Part shown: positions 53,301 through 64,000 of the stretch, piece by piece
Layout: each line of letters starts with the position of its first letter
Numbering within the stretch: the stretch's first letter is position 1
Assembly (NCBI RefSeq): GCF_901709675.1
Contig: NC_051091.1
Span: 8,094,967-8,158,966 of the forward strand
Length of the DNA: 64,000 nt
From: Syngnathus acus
Lineage: Eukaryota; Chordata; Actinopteri; Syngnathiformes; Syngnathidae
Reading direction: 5' to 3'
Position numbers and translations under genes: made by a program
Notes under the pieces: model-generated
Told to the model about the DNA's origin: nothing
The model's database searches: none
Seen by the model: only the letters and a program-made list of their open reading frames with translations

Positions 53301-56300
53301 CTAACTCCCACAATTAACTGCTCCGTTCCCCTGCAGGAGAGTCGTACTCCGTGGTGACCGTGGATGGTATCGTTAACCCGCCGCTGGTCCCGCCATCCCA
53401 CCAGGCCTCGGGCAGCTCCAGCCCCGGCTCCGGAGGGTCACGCCATCCCGTCAGCGCCTTGAAGAAGTGGCTCACCAGTCCGGTCCGCAAGCTAAGCTCC
53501 GATGCCAGAGGAGGAGCGGGGCGAGTCGATAAGCAGATGTCCGCTTCGGACAGTAGACGGCAGCCGTCGAATATTTCCCACGGTGGAGCTCAGCCGAGGC
53601 CTTTGGGACCGCATGACGGCGACTTCACCATCTTCTCCTCTGCAGATGCGGTGCGCTTTTTGTTTCTATTGATACGTGTACTTAATGAAATGAAATATTT
53701 GAAGATAAAATTGGTGTTTTCTTGCACAGGTATGGAAAGATGGCCCGTTGAGTCGCGAAGTTTCATCTCCTCTGCCGCCTTTTCATCAGGGTGACTTATC
53801 GGACCTCTTGCAAGGCGGAGACGCACAGAGTCTTGTAATATCTCTATTATTATGTTACAGAAAATTACACAATACCACGTAGGGTAACAACAACCCAGGC
53901 TAAACATAACTCCTCCCTGATATGCAAAGACCTTAAAACAGTCGAGTTGCATCATACTTCCTTGACATCAATTACTACTGAACCTTTCACGTTTGACTTT
54001 CAGCACAAACCATTCCCAGCAGTTTGAAATTAAATGGAGCTTTTCTTCACCAATCAAAAAAACGTATTTATACAGCTTTCATGTCCTAATGGTGATTTAT
54101 CGTAATACTACATACAAGCAAATAACAAGAGCGCTCAGGCTATGAATCACAAATATGCAAACACTGAGTTGCATTTGCATGTGAACCGCTTCGGATTTGC
54201 GCCTTTCGCTAATTGTGCCAAATGTACATTTCACCTCTGTCTGGTAACTTTAAACCGTACTGAGAGGGAGACGAATCAATCCTGCAGGCTTTTCTAGACA
54301 GCATCTGGATGTAATCAAGCGGCCAGTCAGTGTTGGGAAAGAGGGCGAGGGGTTTGAATCCAAGTTACAGCCTAGAGGCAAGGTGACATACAGGCTGATG
54401 GATCTTTGTAGCGTTTGTCTCGCCTTTTGCAGATACTTCCCAGAAAAACATAGTGTGTAAGGTCAGAGGTTACTTACAATATCTCTTCTGGTGTTGAATT
54501 CAAAAGTTCCACACCAAACATCTTTCCTCTTTAACCTTACTGGAAATGTATACGCTCCCCACAACAAACGCCAACAATTTTTTGATTAAAAAAAAAAAAT
54601 CTCTACAGTGTTATACTTTATAAAACTTACAGTAATATAATTAAATCGAGTATAATTGATTTTACAACAATTTGGGCATCGTGCTGTTTATTCTGGTGTG
54701 TGTTCCTCAGCCACCAGGGGGCAGTATAATTCATATACAAGCCGTACACTGTTTTGAAGATGATTGCATCTTAACTTGTTGAGCTAAAAGCATTGAAGGA
54801 CAACTCAACTCAGTGCGGCAATTTAAATAGCAAAACGTCTGATGGTTTAGCAGGCGATCAAACAGCAAAGTGCAAATTTGACCTACATCGTGACTTCACA
54901 GAGGGATTATGAAGCACTGTTCAGAGATAGAGAACAGAATGGAGTGAGACTGCAGTATGTCAAGAGGATTACAGTCAAATTCACATTAGATTAGATCGCT
55001 TTTAGGTGACTAGGGGCATTTGTTACATAACAGCACTCCATGCCGTTACCCCCCACACAACGTCCGCTGCACCCCATCCTCCTTTACAAATCCCAACCAT
55101 CCATCAGACCTCATACTACATTCCATACAGCTACAAAAAAATCTGCAAGAACCATAAAAAAGTTCTCTGGGATTTTGTCATGATTTTGACAAAATGTGTC
55201 CATGTTCATTGCAGAGCCACAAATCCAGTGTCAACACTCTCCAAGATGAAGACAACAGCTACAACGTGACAGAAGAGGCTGGGAGCCAGTTGTCTGTGGT
55301 TGCTGACAGCGAGGAAGAAAGAAACATTGCCTTTGAGAAGAGCTTGTAAGTGTCACCCTCCACGTTCTTCAGTATTACTTTTGTGCACGTTGGTTCCATT
55401 GAATTCAACCAAATTGTCTTTTTCTCTTAGGTATGTGCTGACAGAGCTGATAGAAACCGAAAGGTTATATGTGGAAGATCTTGGACTCATTGTGAAGGTG
55501 CAGTTCAGTATAATTTGCTTCCAAGCAGCAAAATATTTTGGAAATTTGTGTTCCTTCATAAGATGTGTCTATGTGTAGGGCTACATGGCAACAATGACCA
55601 GTCAGGCCGTTCCTGAAGACCTGAAAGGAAAAGAGAGGATCGTTTTTGGAAACATTCATCAGATCTACGACTGGCACAAGAGGTGTGGGCGGGTTTTTTC
55701 TCCCATTGTTTTTACTTCTTATATCATATGGTTGCTTTGACAGATTTTTTTTTCCTGTGTTGTGTTCCTCAGTTATTTCCTGGGTGAGCTGGAGAAATGC
55801 GTGGCTGATCCGGACACCTTGGCCCAGCTCTTCATCAAGCATGTGAGGCTGTGCTTGCTCAACATTTTCTCTTTCCAGTTTGTGAGTGTCTCATTTTCTC
55901 AGTCAATCCGTCTGTCCGTCCATTTCACAGGAGCGTCGTCTTCACATGTATGTGGTTTACTGTCAGAACAAGCCCAAATCAGAGCACGTTGTCTCTGAGT
56001 ACATCGAGACCTTCTTTGAGGTGAGAACTTGACAAACTGAATCGCACGTCGCTGCGTACTCACCAATGCCGCGTGTCACCCGACAGGATCTCAGGCAGCA
56101 GTTGGGTCACAGGCTGCAGCTCAATGACCTGTTGATCAAACCCGTCCAACGCATCATGAAGTATCAGCTCCTTCTCAAGGTCTGCAGCACCTCCCCTGCT
56201 TATGTGCTTATGAAAGATCCTAAAACAAAGTTCTTTGCCATCTTCAGGACTTCCTTAAGTATTACAGCAAAGCCGGACGGGATGTAGAGCAACTCCAGGT

Positions 56301-57643
56301 ATGATTCAGCCATTTTTTTTTGTCTTGTGAACCAATCGCCAAGATTTTATTTTTGCTTGGCAGAGGGCAGTGGAGGTAACGTGCTTTGTGCCTAAACGAT
56401 GCAACGACATGATGAACGTGGGCAGATTGCAAGGCTTTGAGGTACGATACACCCAGCGAGAATCACGACGTGAACATTACGACTGGGATGAATCTGCTGG
56501 TTTCAGGGGAAAATTACAGCTCAGGGGAAGCTCCTCCAGCAGGACACCTTCTCTGTGAGCGACCAGGAAGGCTGCCTGCTCTCCAGACCTAAGGAGAGGA
56601 GGGTCTTTCTGTTTGAGCAGCTGGTCATCTTCAGCGAGCCGATTGATAAGAAAAAGGGCTTTTCTTTACCCGGATATATTTTTAAAAACAGCATCAAGGT
56701 AAATAGTGTTTGGGTATTTTTCAATATTGACATTTTTTTTCTTTTCAAGAATGTTCTCAGTGACAGTGTCATTAGCAAGTTGTCATCTAGAGAGAGTGGA
56801 AGTCATAGTAGACTTCCTCGTGCATCTTTAGAGGCGGTTAAATGAAGTTCACCTGAATTGATTAGGTTCCTTCTAAATTGCAGGTCAGTTGCCTTGGCGT
56901 GGAGCAGAATTGCGGTGAAGGCCCGTGCTCTCTCGTCCTGACATCTCGCGGGATAAACGGCAGCGTGACTCGCTTCATCATGCAGGCATCTTCTCCGGAA
57001 ATACAGCAAGCTTGGCTCAGCGATGTGATACAAATTTTAGACACTCAAAGGAACTTCCTTAACGGTACCAGCACTTCATGTTTTGATAATAAAAGGATCA
57101 GAGGACCGCAGTTTATTTTTTTTTTACGGTCCTTGTTCCAGCTCTTCAGTCACCTATTGAGTACCAACGAAAGGAGAGCAACTCAAACAGCCTTGGCAGG
57201 AACATGAAGTCTCCAAGTTGCCTGCAGCCTTACCTGTCGGCATCGATGGACCGCCACCAGCACCTTGGCATGCTGACTTACAACACCTCTCTTCCGTCGC
57301 TGCATCCTCCCCACCGTAGCGCGGCCTCAAAAGCAGTAAACGCACAATTGCTCTTTTTTTTTCTCTCTTCTGTTCAGAATCACACTATAATATTTTCCAT
57401 CTTCAGATTTCAAACCCTTGCGTCATGACACCTCAAGTGACCCACCTTCAGCTCTCGTCAGAGCCACAACTCACTTTGGGCCCAGAGGTCACAGGAAGCC
57501 ACGAGACGGCCATTTCTCTCCCACCCCGTAGTCAGCAAAGCTTGCAGGTACACCGCCCCTGCTTGCGTTTTTTCTTTAATCAATCATTTTCATGATTGAC
57601 TGCCGCTTTCCAGGCAACCGCTCTCCATGACAGTGAAACTTGA
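50399..57643 (+). CDS. arhgef25: Rho guanine nucleotide exchange factor 25 (p63RhoGEF/GEFT)
   Basis: Exchange factor that activates RhoA downstream of Gq. Exons: 50399..50492, 53337..53650, 53730..53834, 55215..55345, 55431..55497, 55579..55682, 55773..55842, 55931..56020, 56087..56179, 56248..56298, 56364..56441, 56507..56698, 56884..57064, 57142..57335, 57407..57547, 57614..57643; 1935 nt, 644 aa. The amino end [12 protein letters not shown] holds cysteines at 10, 12, 23, 25 and 26, the positions of the membrane-anchoring cysteines of human p63RhoGEF. The DH domain (about 216-395) includes [34 protein letters not shown] and [19 protein letters not shown]. The PH domain (about 405-525) includes [15 protein letters not shown] and [20 protein letters not shown] follows. 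TRIO and KALRN second DH-PH units are similar but lack this gene structure. Confidence 0.94.
50493..53336 (+). other. arhgef25 intron 1
   Basis: The 2.8 kb intron between the cysteine-rich amino-terminal exon and exon 2. It holds a MITE-like fold-back element (52178..52372) and a CA/CACA tract near 50880-50935. No coding exon was recognised. Confidence 0.6.
52178..52372. mobile_element. MITE-like non-autonomous DNA element
   Basis: The ends carry imperfect inverted repeats (TACACTCTTAAAAC on the left; the reverse complement of GTTTTTAAGCCAACAGTGT on the right). An internal perfect 12-base inverted repeat, ACCCAGGAAGTA at 52283-52294 and its complement at 52315-52326, encloses 20 bases. The TTCCTGGGTCAA wording resembles short repeats seen in fish genomes. 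No coding capacity. Confidence 0.5.
53835..55214 (+). other. arhgef25 intron 3
   Basis: A 1.4 kb intron without recognised exons. It contains a CTCF-type motif at 54711-54724 (plus orientation, CCACCAGGGGGCAG). Confidence 0.6.
54711..54724 (+). promoter_or_regulatory. CTCF-type motif (plus orientation)
   Basis: A second CCACCAGGGGGCAG, in arhgef25 intron 3. The shared GCAGTA 3' extension with the copy at 49872 may mean both derive from a dispersed repeat. Confidence 0.45.
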
Positions 57644-57960
57644 GTGCATGAGCCAGACAGCAGCATCTGCATGGAGACCACGCTAAGTCTTTATCAGGCA
57701 TTGTACCTTTCGAATGCTATTTTGGTTTACTGTGACACCTCAAGTGTCCATTTTCAATGGAATTAACTGTTTATTTGAACCTTGCGATTTGGCATAATTG
57801 TGTGTTTACAGTTTGTTGGGCTGTTTAGGCGCAGCCATTATTAGCTTCTTATCTGAACCAAACACATTTGTGCTTGTGTCAGACGAAGAGAAAGAGAGTG
57901 CGCATCTCAGAGTTCTAAATGCAGTTTGTTTTTGCTTTCTGTGCTTGGCTTTGTGCTGTA

Positions 57961-57966
57961 AATAAA
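57961..57966 (+). terminator. arhgef25: arhgef25 poly(A) signal
   Basis: AATAAA 318 bases after the arhgef25 stop codon, the first good signal on this strand. Confidence 0.7.
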
Positions 57967-58165
57967 GCAAAAAGAAACAAATGATCCTGCAAAGTGGAAA
58001 GCGGGTACGTACACTTCTGTTTTGCCTGTAATAAGTCGACGTTTATAATAAAAGAACACAATGTACATAGCAGTCAGTTGTGTTCATGTGAAGAGACTCA
58101 ACCCGTTGGAAGAGATTATTTTTATGTCCACTTGAACGGAGGTTTCACTAATATAATAGCATGTA

Positions 58166-58179
58166 TTGCCCTCTAGCGG
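58166..58179 (-). promoter_or_regulatory. CTCF-like motif (minus orientation)
   Basis: On the minus strand it reads CCGCTAGAGGGCAA. It faces the two plus-oriented motifs at 49872 and 54711. Confidence 0.4.
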
Positions 58180-58711
58180 AGGAAATGGTGTATTACAGCG
58201 TATTTACAATTTGACAAAAAAACTTAACCAAACGTTTGATTTTCTCCAACACTCAGATGTTTTAATACTGATTTTTTCCCCGAACACATACATTGTAGTA
58301 TGTCACAGCACTTGGAAACAAAAAATATTTATAACGACCCAGTTTGTATTGTACAAAGGGGTATTAATTCAGTGGAAAAAGTGGCAAAGGTGCAAGAATA
58401 GAGTTGTCAGGTTATAAGACATAATCATAGTAGTAATATTGCAAAAATAGTCATAAAACTAGCAACAGATAATAATGCAAAATATTCTGATAGAAACCGA
58501 TATTTTGACTTGATGAGTTGTGTACTGTCAGCTCTTACAAATCTAAAATCATTTCTGCTTACCTGAAAACAAAAATACAATTACAGTCAGCGTCTCGTGG
58601 GAGAAGAAAAAAAAAAGTCTTGTCAATGGCAACCCTGCGCTAGCTTGCAAAGTCTACAATTAAGTCTAGTCATCAAACTACAGTGACACAACAGCAGCCT
58701 TTAAAGACTGG

Positions 58712-58773
58712 TATAAATAAATAAATAAATATAAATATATAAATAAATAAATACAAATATATAAAGAAATAAA
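58712..58773. repeat. AAAT-type tandem repeat
   Basis: Imperfect ATAA/AAAT units over about 60 bases, with interspersed TATAT. Confidence 0.85.
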
Positions 58774-59563
58774 TACCCACTTGAGGAATCATAAATGCAT
58801 TGGCAATAGAAGTAATTAGTACTAACAAAAAATGATTTGCAGTGTAATGTAATTGGATCTTTAAATCTGCTTCATTCTGTTTTTAAACATGCACTTTGGT
58901 CCACCATTAGTCTGAAGCAGCATTTCAGATGAGGTGCAGCCACGGGTGGATTTTTGTTCAGAAACCTCAGTTATAAATCACACATTTAAAATGTTGCTTT
59001 TTTTTTTTAGGTCAAACTTAAAAGCAGGAAATGGAAATATCTCCAAAACATGACGTGCTAGAAAATAAACACTTTTTTGAATTGGCATAAAAAATCAATT
59101 TAGGGACACAAAGTCATTAGATTTTGCTTTTGAAGGGTGTAATTTGAACACGCACGCATGACACACACATTAGCTTGCACATGTTTTCAGGTAGGAGTGA
59201 TGATGGACAACAGCTTCTCAAGCTCCGCAATGTCGCTTCGTGGAGAAGGGTGGCCAAAGTGGTCGCAATATTAGGGACCACATATCTGCAGTTTCCATTG
59301 TGTGGATTGTCACGTTGTGAGAGATGTCCCTTTTGACCAGCCACAACGATAAAGTGAACCATCTAGATTTTGAGTTGGAATTCTCAAATAAAATGTCCAA
59401 GATTCACATTTGGTCTTTGTAAACAAAAAGACATGTCTTTATACTGTTTGTAGTATGCAGGTAAATACTCGCTGAATCCATTCCATGGCACCAACAAAAA
59501 TGTAATCAACAAAAGCATCCTCGTGTCCTCTTTGGCAAATCGGGATGTGAGGGAAAAAGCTAA

Positions 59564-62218
59564 TTAATCACCACGAGTCAAACACTGAAATCTGTTCTTG
59601 AAGAAAAGGAGGCCAAGTTTGCTTTGCGAGGCGTCCGAGGAAGCCGCTGGGTAACGAAACTTGGCGTAGGCCTTGTCGCTTTCTGATTGGCTGGCCCAGG
59701 GGAACTTGATTTTGCTGGCATGACTGACAATGACGTCATCGCAAGAGCCCACGTGGAGTGATCCGAGACCATCGATGAAAAACTCTGCAAACAAACGCTC
59801 ATCTTAACTATTTGACAATCTTAGCTTTTATTATATTCTACCAGCATAATTGCTTTGTTTATACTCACCTAGGTGGGCTACCCGGTTGAGGCGCGGGTCA
59901 AAACCGACCTGCTGCACTTTGTCGGTCCGAGCCAGGAAGAAGTTAACCACCCCGTCAGTCACCACGCAGTTGGGGAAGCCTTGGATTATGTGATGAAACC
60001 CTCTCCTCAAGTGCAAACAGTCGCCATCCTCCTCCCCGTGTTCGATGGATATGGTCTGCCTGTAGGTGGTGCTATATCCTGTGGCCTCACGAACTGCACC
60101 GCCCACCTGGACATGTATACATCGAAATTGCCTTAAGTGCCAAAGCAAGCAATTTGAGAAAAGCAAAATTATATAGCACATTTCATACACAAGGCAACAC
60201 AATGTGCTAAGTGGGGATTATGTATATTATAATGTTTCCGCTTGTGTGTGTCTCACCAGGTCCAAAGTGGTTCTCTCTAAAACATCCACAAATTTCTCCA
60301 ACTTGGTCTTGCTGGTGAAGATGAAATCATCATCCACCCACAGCACATACTTGGTGGTCACTTGGGAAATGGCCAGATTCCGACCAGCAAACCAGCCCTA
60401 GAGGACACATCACACTGAGTTTGATATCCAGAAATCAAACATCAGGTACATTGGTGCCTTGAGAAATGAGTGACCCAAAGTTTTTTGATATGATATATGA
60501 ACATGGCAGTGAAACAACAGATATTTGAACAAAATTGGTGAAGCAGCACATATAGACACGTAATGTGACAATACTCTCTGGCGTAGTGAATTCAGGTTAA
60601 TTGTTATTACTGGGTATTTTTATGAAGTACATTTTTTTCATTAACAAATAACACCAAAAAATGTTGTTAGTTGTGAATTAAAATGAGTTCCCAAGGCTCA
60701 TCAATCGAGAATATTCCATCCCTTTGTCTTACCTTTCCAAACGGCATGATGTAATGTTCAATATAGGGCCCAGAAATGCTTTGAGGATTTTGACTGTCAT
60801 CCGCTATAATAATAGTGACGGTTGGATAGTATTTCCTCACGCTGTCGATGAGGTTCTGAAGCTTGTCGTAACGCAGGAAAGTCTTTGTTGCTATGGTAAC
60901 CAGAGCACTGATGTTGTACTCTGAGGAAAGCGGAAGAAATCACAGGAGAGTGAAATCTGTTTATAATCGTAAAAATCGTCCTACATTTTATTCAGCGACG
61001 AAGTCACTTTAGAAATAAAAACACACCTCCTTCAGTTCCTGTGTTGTACAGTTTCGGTGTTGCACCGTGGCGGATTTTGATGATGAAGTTGGCTTGATGG
61101 CCCTCTGTCTCAAAGTGCACTGAAAAACACAACACAAAGCAAGTCAAAATGTTTTCAATTGTTGAAAGTATAGAAAGATGTTGACAATGAACTCCAGAGC
61201 CTCACCTGTGTCCGCCGTATTGGGATGGAACAGCGTGTTGGTGTACGTGACAAACTGCAGCTGTCGGTTTAGTTCGGGCAGAAGGCTGCTTGACAACGTC
61301 ATGTGCATCTCGCCATCACCTTGGATTTTAACCCCGTCCACCTCTGCGGCAACATTTAACGTCCCCAACGTGGCGGTCAGATTTATCTGCAACAAAAGTA
61401 ATCATGATAAAGTGTCTCCAATGTGACCAAAAACAAAAAAAAAACTTACTGAGTAGTGGTCTTTGGGAAGATCCTGTAAAGCCAATCCTGAAACAACCAT
61501 TGAATTAAGCTTTTGATGTGCAGACCAGATGTTTGCTGATACATACCTGGGATGATGATCGTTTTGAGAGGCCGCACCTCCACGCCCTGCGTTGGATACT
61601 GTAACGGGTTATTTGCCTCGGCAATCACGAGCACATCCGCAGATGTCTGTAACCTGAGGGTCGTAGCCAACACACAATATATAGAGATAATATCATATAC
61701 ATGACACGATGGATTTATGACTTTTTTTTCACCTTTTCTGGAGGCTTTTGAACTCCTTGTCTCGTCTCTTCTTCACCTCTTCCAGCTCGCTGGCCTGGAA
61801 GGCCGTGTGAAGCGGGCGAGCTGACACCCGTGACGATAAAATTTGGAGGAAAGGCAGGGTCACTCCTTCGCTCTCACAAACGCATCCGTTGCGTGCCAAC
61901 AAGCTGCCAAAGTCAGCACAGACGATTGAGGGGTGAGCTCATTTGGTTTGTTTTAGAGGGGGGATGTTTAAAAAAAAAAAAAAAAAAAAATCCCTCTAAT
62001 TACCCTGCCACACTCTCGCGCACATGAAAGGGGATGGTGCTCAAGTGCGGATGAGGTTCCGGTAGACGGTCCTCCAGATGCCTCTCATCTAGGACACCAG
62101 GTCGCTGCCAGACCTCGATTGTTGTGTAGGCTCGGGTGGGCCACGTGTGGATGAGAGCCAGAACCAAGCCCACTGACACCAGGATACCGAACAACACTGT
62201 CGTCTTCAGGGAGCGCAT
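59564..62218 (-). CDS. b4galnt1: Beta-1,4 N-acetylgalactosaminyltransferase 1 (GM2/GD2 synthase)
   Basis: Golgi glycosyltransferase that adds GalNAc to GM3, GD3 and related lipids to start complex gangliosides. Exons: 62004..62218, 61733..61903, 61547..61653, 61450..61487, 61206..61386, 61027..61119, 60733..60920, 60257..60397, 59869..60106, 59564..59784; 1593 nt, 530 aa (human 533). It is a type II membrane protein with one span near residues 7-25 ([18 protein letters not shown]). Motifs: [39 protein letters not shown], the metal-binding DDD at about 353-355 in [25 protein letters not shown], and FFKNRFQC near the end. An acceptor sits just before the ATG, and a 5' UTR exon is predicted near 63797. 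In human it is also close to ARHGEF25. Confidence 0.95.
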
Positions 62219-62225
62219 CCTGACC

Positions 62226-63796
62226 CTTAAGTAACAAAAAGACCAATTTCAGTCTGAGCTTAAATTCTGTGCGTTCCCAGGACGGCTGCAATGAATTGAT
62301 GATTACCTTGCAAGAAAAGAATTTAGTAAGGCATTCCTCCTACTTTCCAATAGTGACCCCCCCCCCCCCCAAAAAAACAAATTTCCACTCTAAGAATTAT
62401 GTGTGGTATGAGCACCACTATATTGTAAAAAATGACCCGATTTACTGGTATGACAAATGAGTCATCACAAAAAAATCTAAACTGCCCTCCCTGGCAACAA
62501 CAACACAAATACCTGACAATCATTCTATCCAGTCAGGAAAAGGGCTTTCTCTTTAGAAATCTACATCCCCAGGAAACGTGGAGCCAAGGCCTTCCACTTC
62601 TGGGGAAAATACAGAATTGCAAGTCACGAAACATTTGTGCTGGTGCAGAAATATTTGCAGTTGCCTGGAAGGAAGTTACACTGCCCATATAATACTGTAC
62701 AATAAACTCAATTGTGAGTGCCCATACCTCTTATCACAATAAATAGGCACAAATCTGTTGTAACACACCAACTGACCCGAGACAAAGCTGACAATTCATG
62801 TGTATATATTATATTAGGACAGGTGTAGTCACATCTGAGTTCAACCGTGACCTATCAAGACAATCTATCATTCCCTTTAAATGTTGCTCATAAATCAAAC
62901 GCTGGAATCTCGCCGTGTAAAATTGGCTGAATATTTGTACACATACCAGGAGTCTCTCTGAATGTGTTTCCTTCATTTAATAGCTTATCCTGATTATAAT
63001 CTCATGTGATCTGGATCCTATCCCAGCTAGCTTTGGAGAGAAGTGGGCCACACCCTGCACTGTCATTAGCCAATCACTGGACACCTTCAGACAAACAATC
63101 TTTTTTTTTTTTTTTCTTCATTCAAATTCACACCTAAGGACAATTTAGAGTCTTCCATAGATGCAGGTTTCGCAAATGTGGGAAAACATGCAGGAGGGCC
63201 TGAGGTGAGATTATAACACAAAAGCTAAAAACTGAGGGAGACATGCAAACCATTTGACACTGTGCTGCTATTGGTCCAAAATTACCACCAAAACGTGTGA
63301 GCGGTTTCTAACATGAATGGTTCATGATTTTTTTCTTTTTTAGAGACAGACTTGGATTGCTTGTGCACCTACCGTTGTGGTCAGTGTGTATGCATGCAGA
63401 TCATAATCATAATAAACTGTTACTCATGTTGGGGAAGACTGAGAGTCGCTATACACGAGCAAATAATGATACTACATGGAGAACGGTGGCTGTTTTAATT
63501 ATAGGCAGGATAACATGGAGGAGAAACAGACAGTGGACATGCTGTCCATATATGGACACAATAGATATGGCTTGGAGATGTGTACCGTTACATTATGGAA
63601 TATAAATCTGGTACATTTTCATCCCTTATGATACATCTGAACATTAAGAACGACCGCACCAGGCCTTTTTTGCTATACATGAACAACGCGACAGCAGGGT
63701 AAAAAAAAAAAAATCACATAAATTAAATGACAGACGTTCAAATGCTGCAGAAAAAAAAGACAATGTTTCGTTTTCTTTACGTAATAAAGCACTCAC
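62226..63796 (-). other. b4galnt1 5' intron (probable)
   Basis: Lies between the acceptor just before the start exon and the donor of a candidate non-coding first exon. It holds a poly-C/poly-A junction near 62350 and poly-T near 63101. No coding exon was recognised. Confidence 0.45.
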
Positions 63797-63960
63797 CTCA
63801 ATTTAAAGCTCCATCGCAGCTCTTCCCCTGTATGTGGACTGCAAGGAGCTCGCCCCTCTTAATGGACCCTCCTCCTCCCCAGTGCTCCCGAAGACGGATG
63901 CATACGCCAAGAAGCGGTTCGTGCACTCAAGCTGCCTACTGGCGCATCTCCACAGCGCAA
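63797..63960 (-). other. b4galnt1: Candidate non-coding first exon of b4galnt1
   Basis: A consensus minus-strand donor (ATTGAG|GTGAGTGC) ends at 63797. The region upstream is GC-richer than its surroundings. The 5' limit is a guess. Confidence 0.45.
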
Positions 63961-64000
63961 GTAAACAAGCGCTTGTGAACTGGGAGACTTGTAATTCTCA

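Larger units (their letters stand above)
57990..59563 (-). other. b4galnt1 3' flank / 3' UTR region
   Basis: Between the arhgef25 poly(A) signal and the b4galnt1 stop (59564-59566). It contains a minus-orientation CTCF-like motif (58166..58179) and an AAAT-rich repeat (58712..58773). The right part is probably the b4galnt1 3' UTR; no clear poly(A) signal was chosen. No gene for SLC26A10, which lies here in human, was seen. Confidence 0.4.

Noticed and set aside
53835-55214. Extra coding exons inside arhgef25 intron 3
   Set aside because: The short open frames here lack paired splice sites in the correct phase; exons 3 and 4 join directly in frame.

Overview
The window is vertebrate genomic DNA, almost certainly from a ray-finned (teleost) fish. 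The genes are intron-split with GT-AG borders, introns are short, and intergenic gaps are compact. Every protein recognised belongs to a family found on human 12q13. I found no bacterial operons, phage, CRISPR arrays or rRNA. Gene models were built by hand: every coding exon listed has a splice donor and acceptor and the phases join without a break. Product names rest on recognition of family motifs; no database search was run.

Layout from left to right (strand in brackets): 5' end of a STAT gene, probably stat2 [-], cut by the left edge; erbb3 [-], 28 coding exons with a 4 kb first intron; arf3 [-]; fkbp11 [+]; rps26 [+]; ikzf4 [-]; a rheb-type GTPase [+]; prkag1 [+]; acvr1b [-]; ankrd33 [-]; arhgef25 [+]; b4galnt1 [-]. 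Apart from stat2, all are complete. Predicted lengths are ERBB3 1419 aa, ARF3 181, FKBP11 192, RPS26 115, IKZF4 561, Rheb 184, PRKAG1 330, ACVR1B 505, ANKRD33 449, ARHGEF25 644 and B4GALNT1 530. These match the usual vertebrate lengths closely, so I see no pseudogenes.

Functional links: rheb and prkag1 are tandem neighbours acting on opposite sides of mTORC1 control. erbb3 and acvr1b are cell-surface receptors (a neuregulin-binding pseudokinase and an activin/nodal type I receptor). arf3, fkbp11 and b4galnt1 act in the secretory pathway. ikzf4 and stat2 are transcription factors, ankrd33 is the photoreceptor ankyrin-repeat protein, and arhgef25 is a Gq-coupled RhoA exchange factor. Nothing suggests an operon; the neighbourhood is conserved synteny.

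The more interesting non-coding signals are a palindromic GTCACGTGAC (CLEAR/E-box) overlapping a CRE-like site about 90 bp before the rheb start, a TCTCGCGAGA element at the arf3 promoter, CTCF-like motifs facing each other around arhgef25, CRX-like sites before ankrd33, a candidate alternative first exon for arhgef25, and several fold-back or tandem repeats. No radically new system was found.
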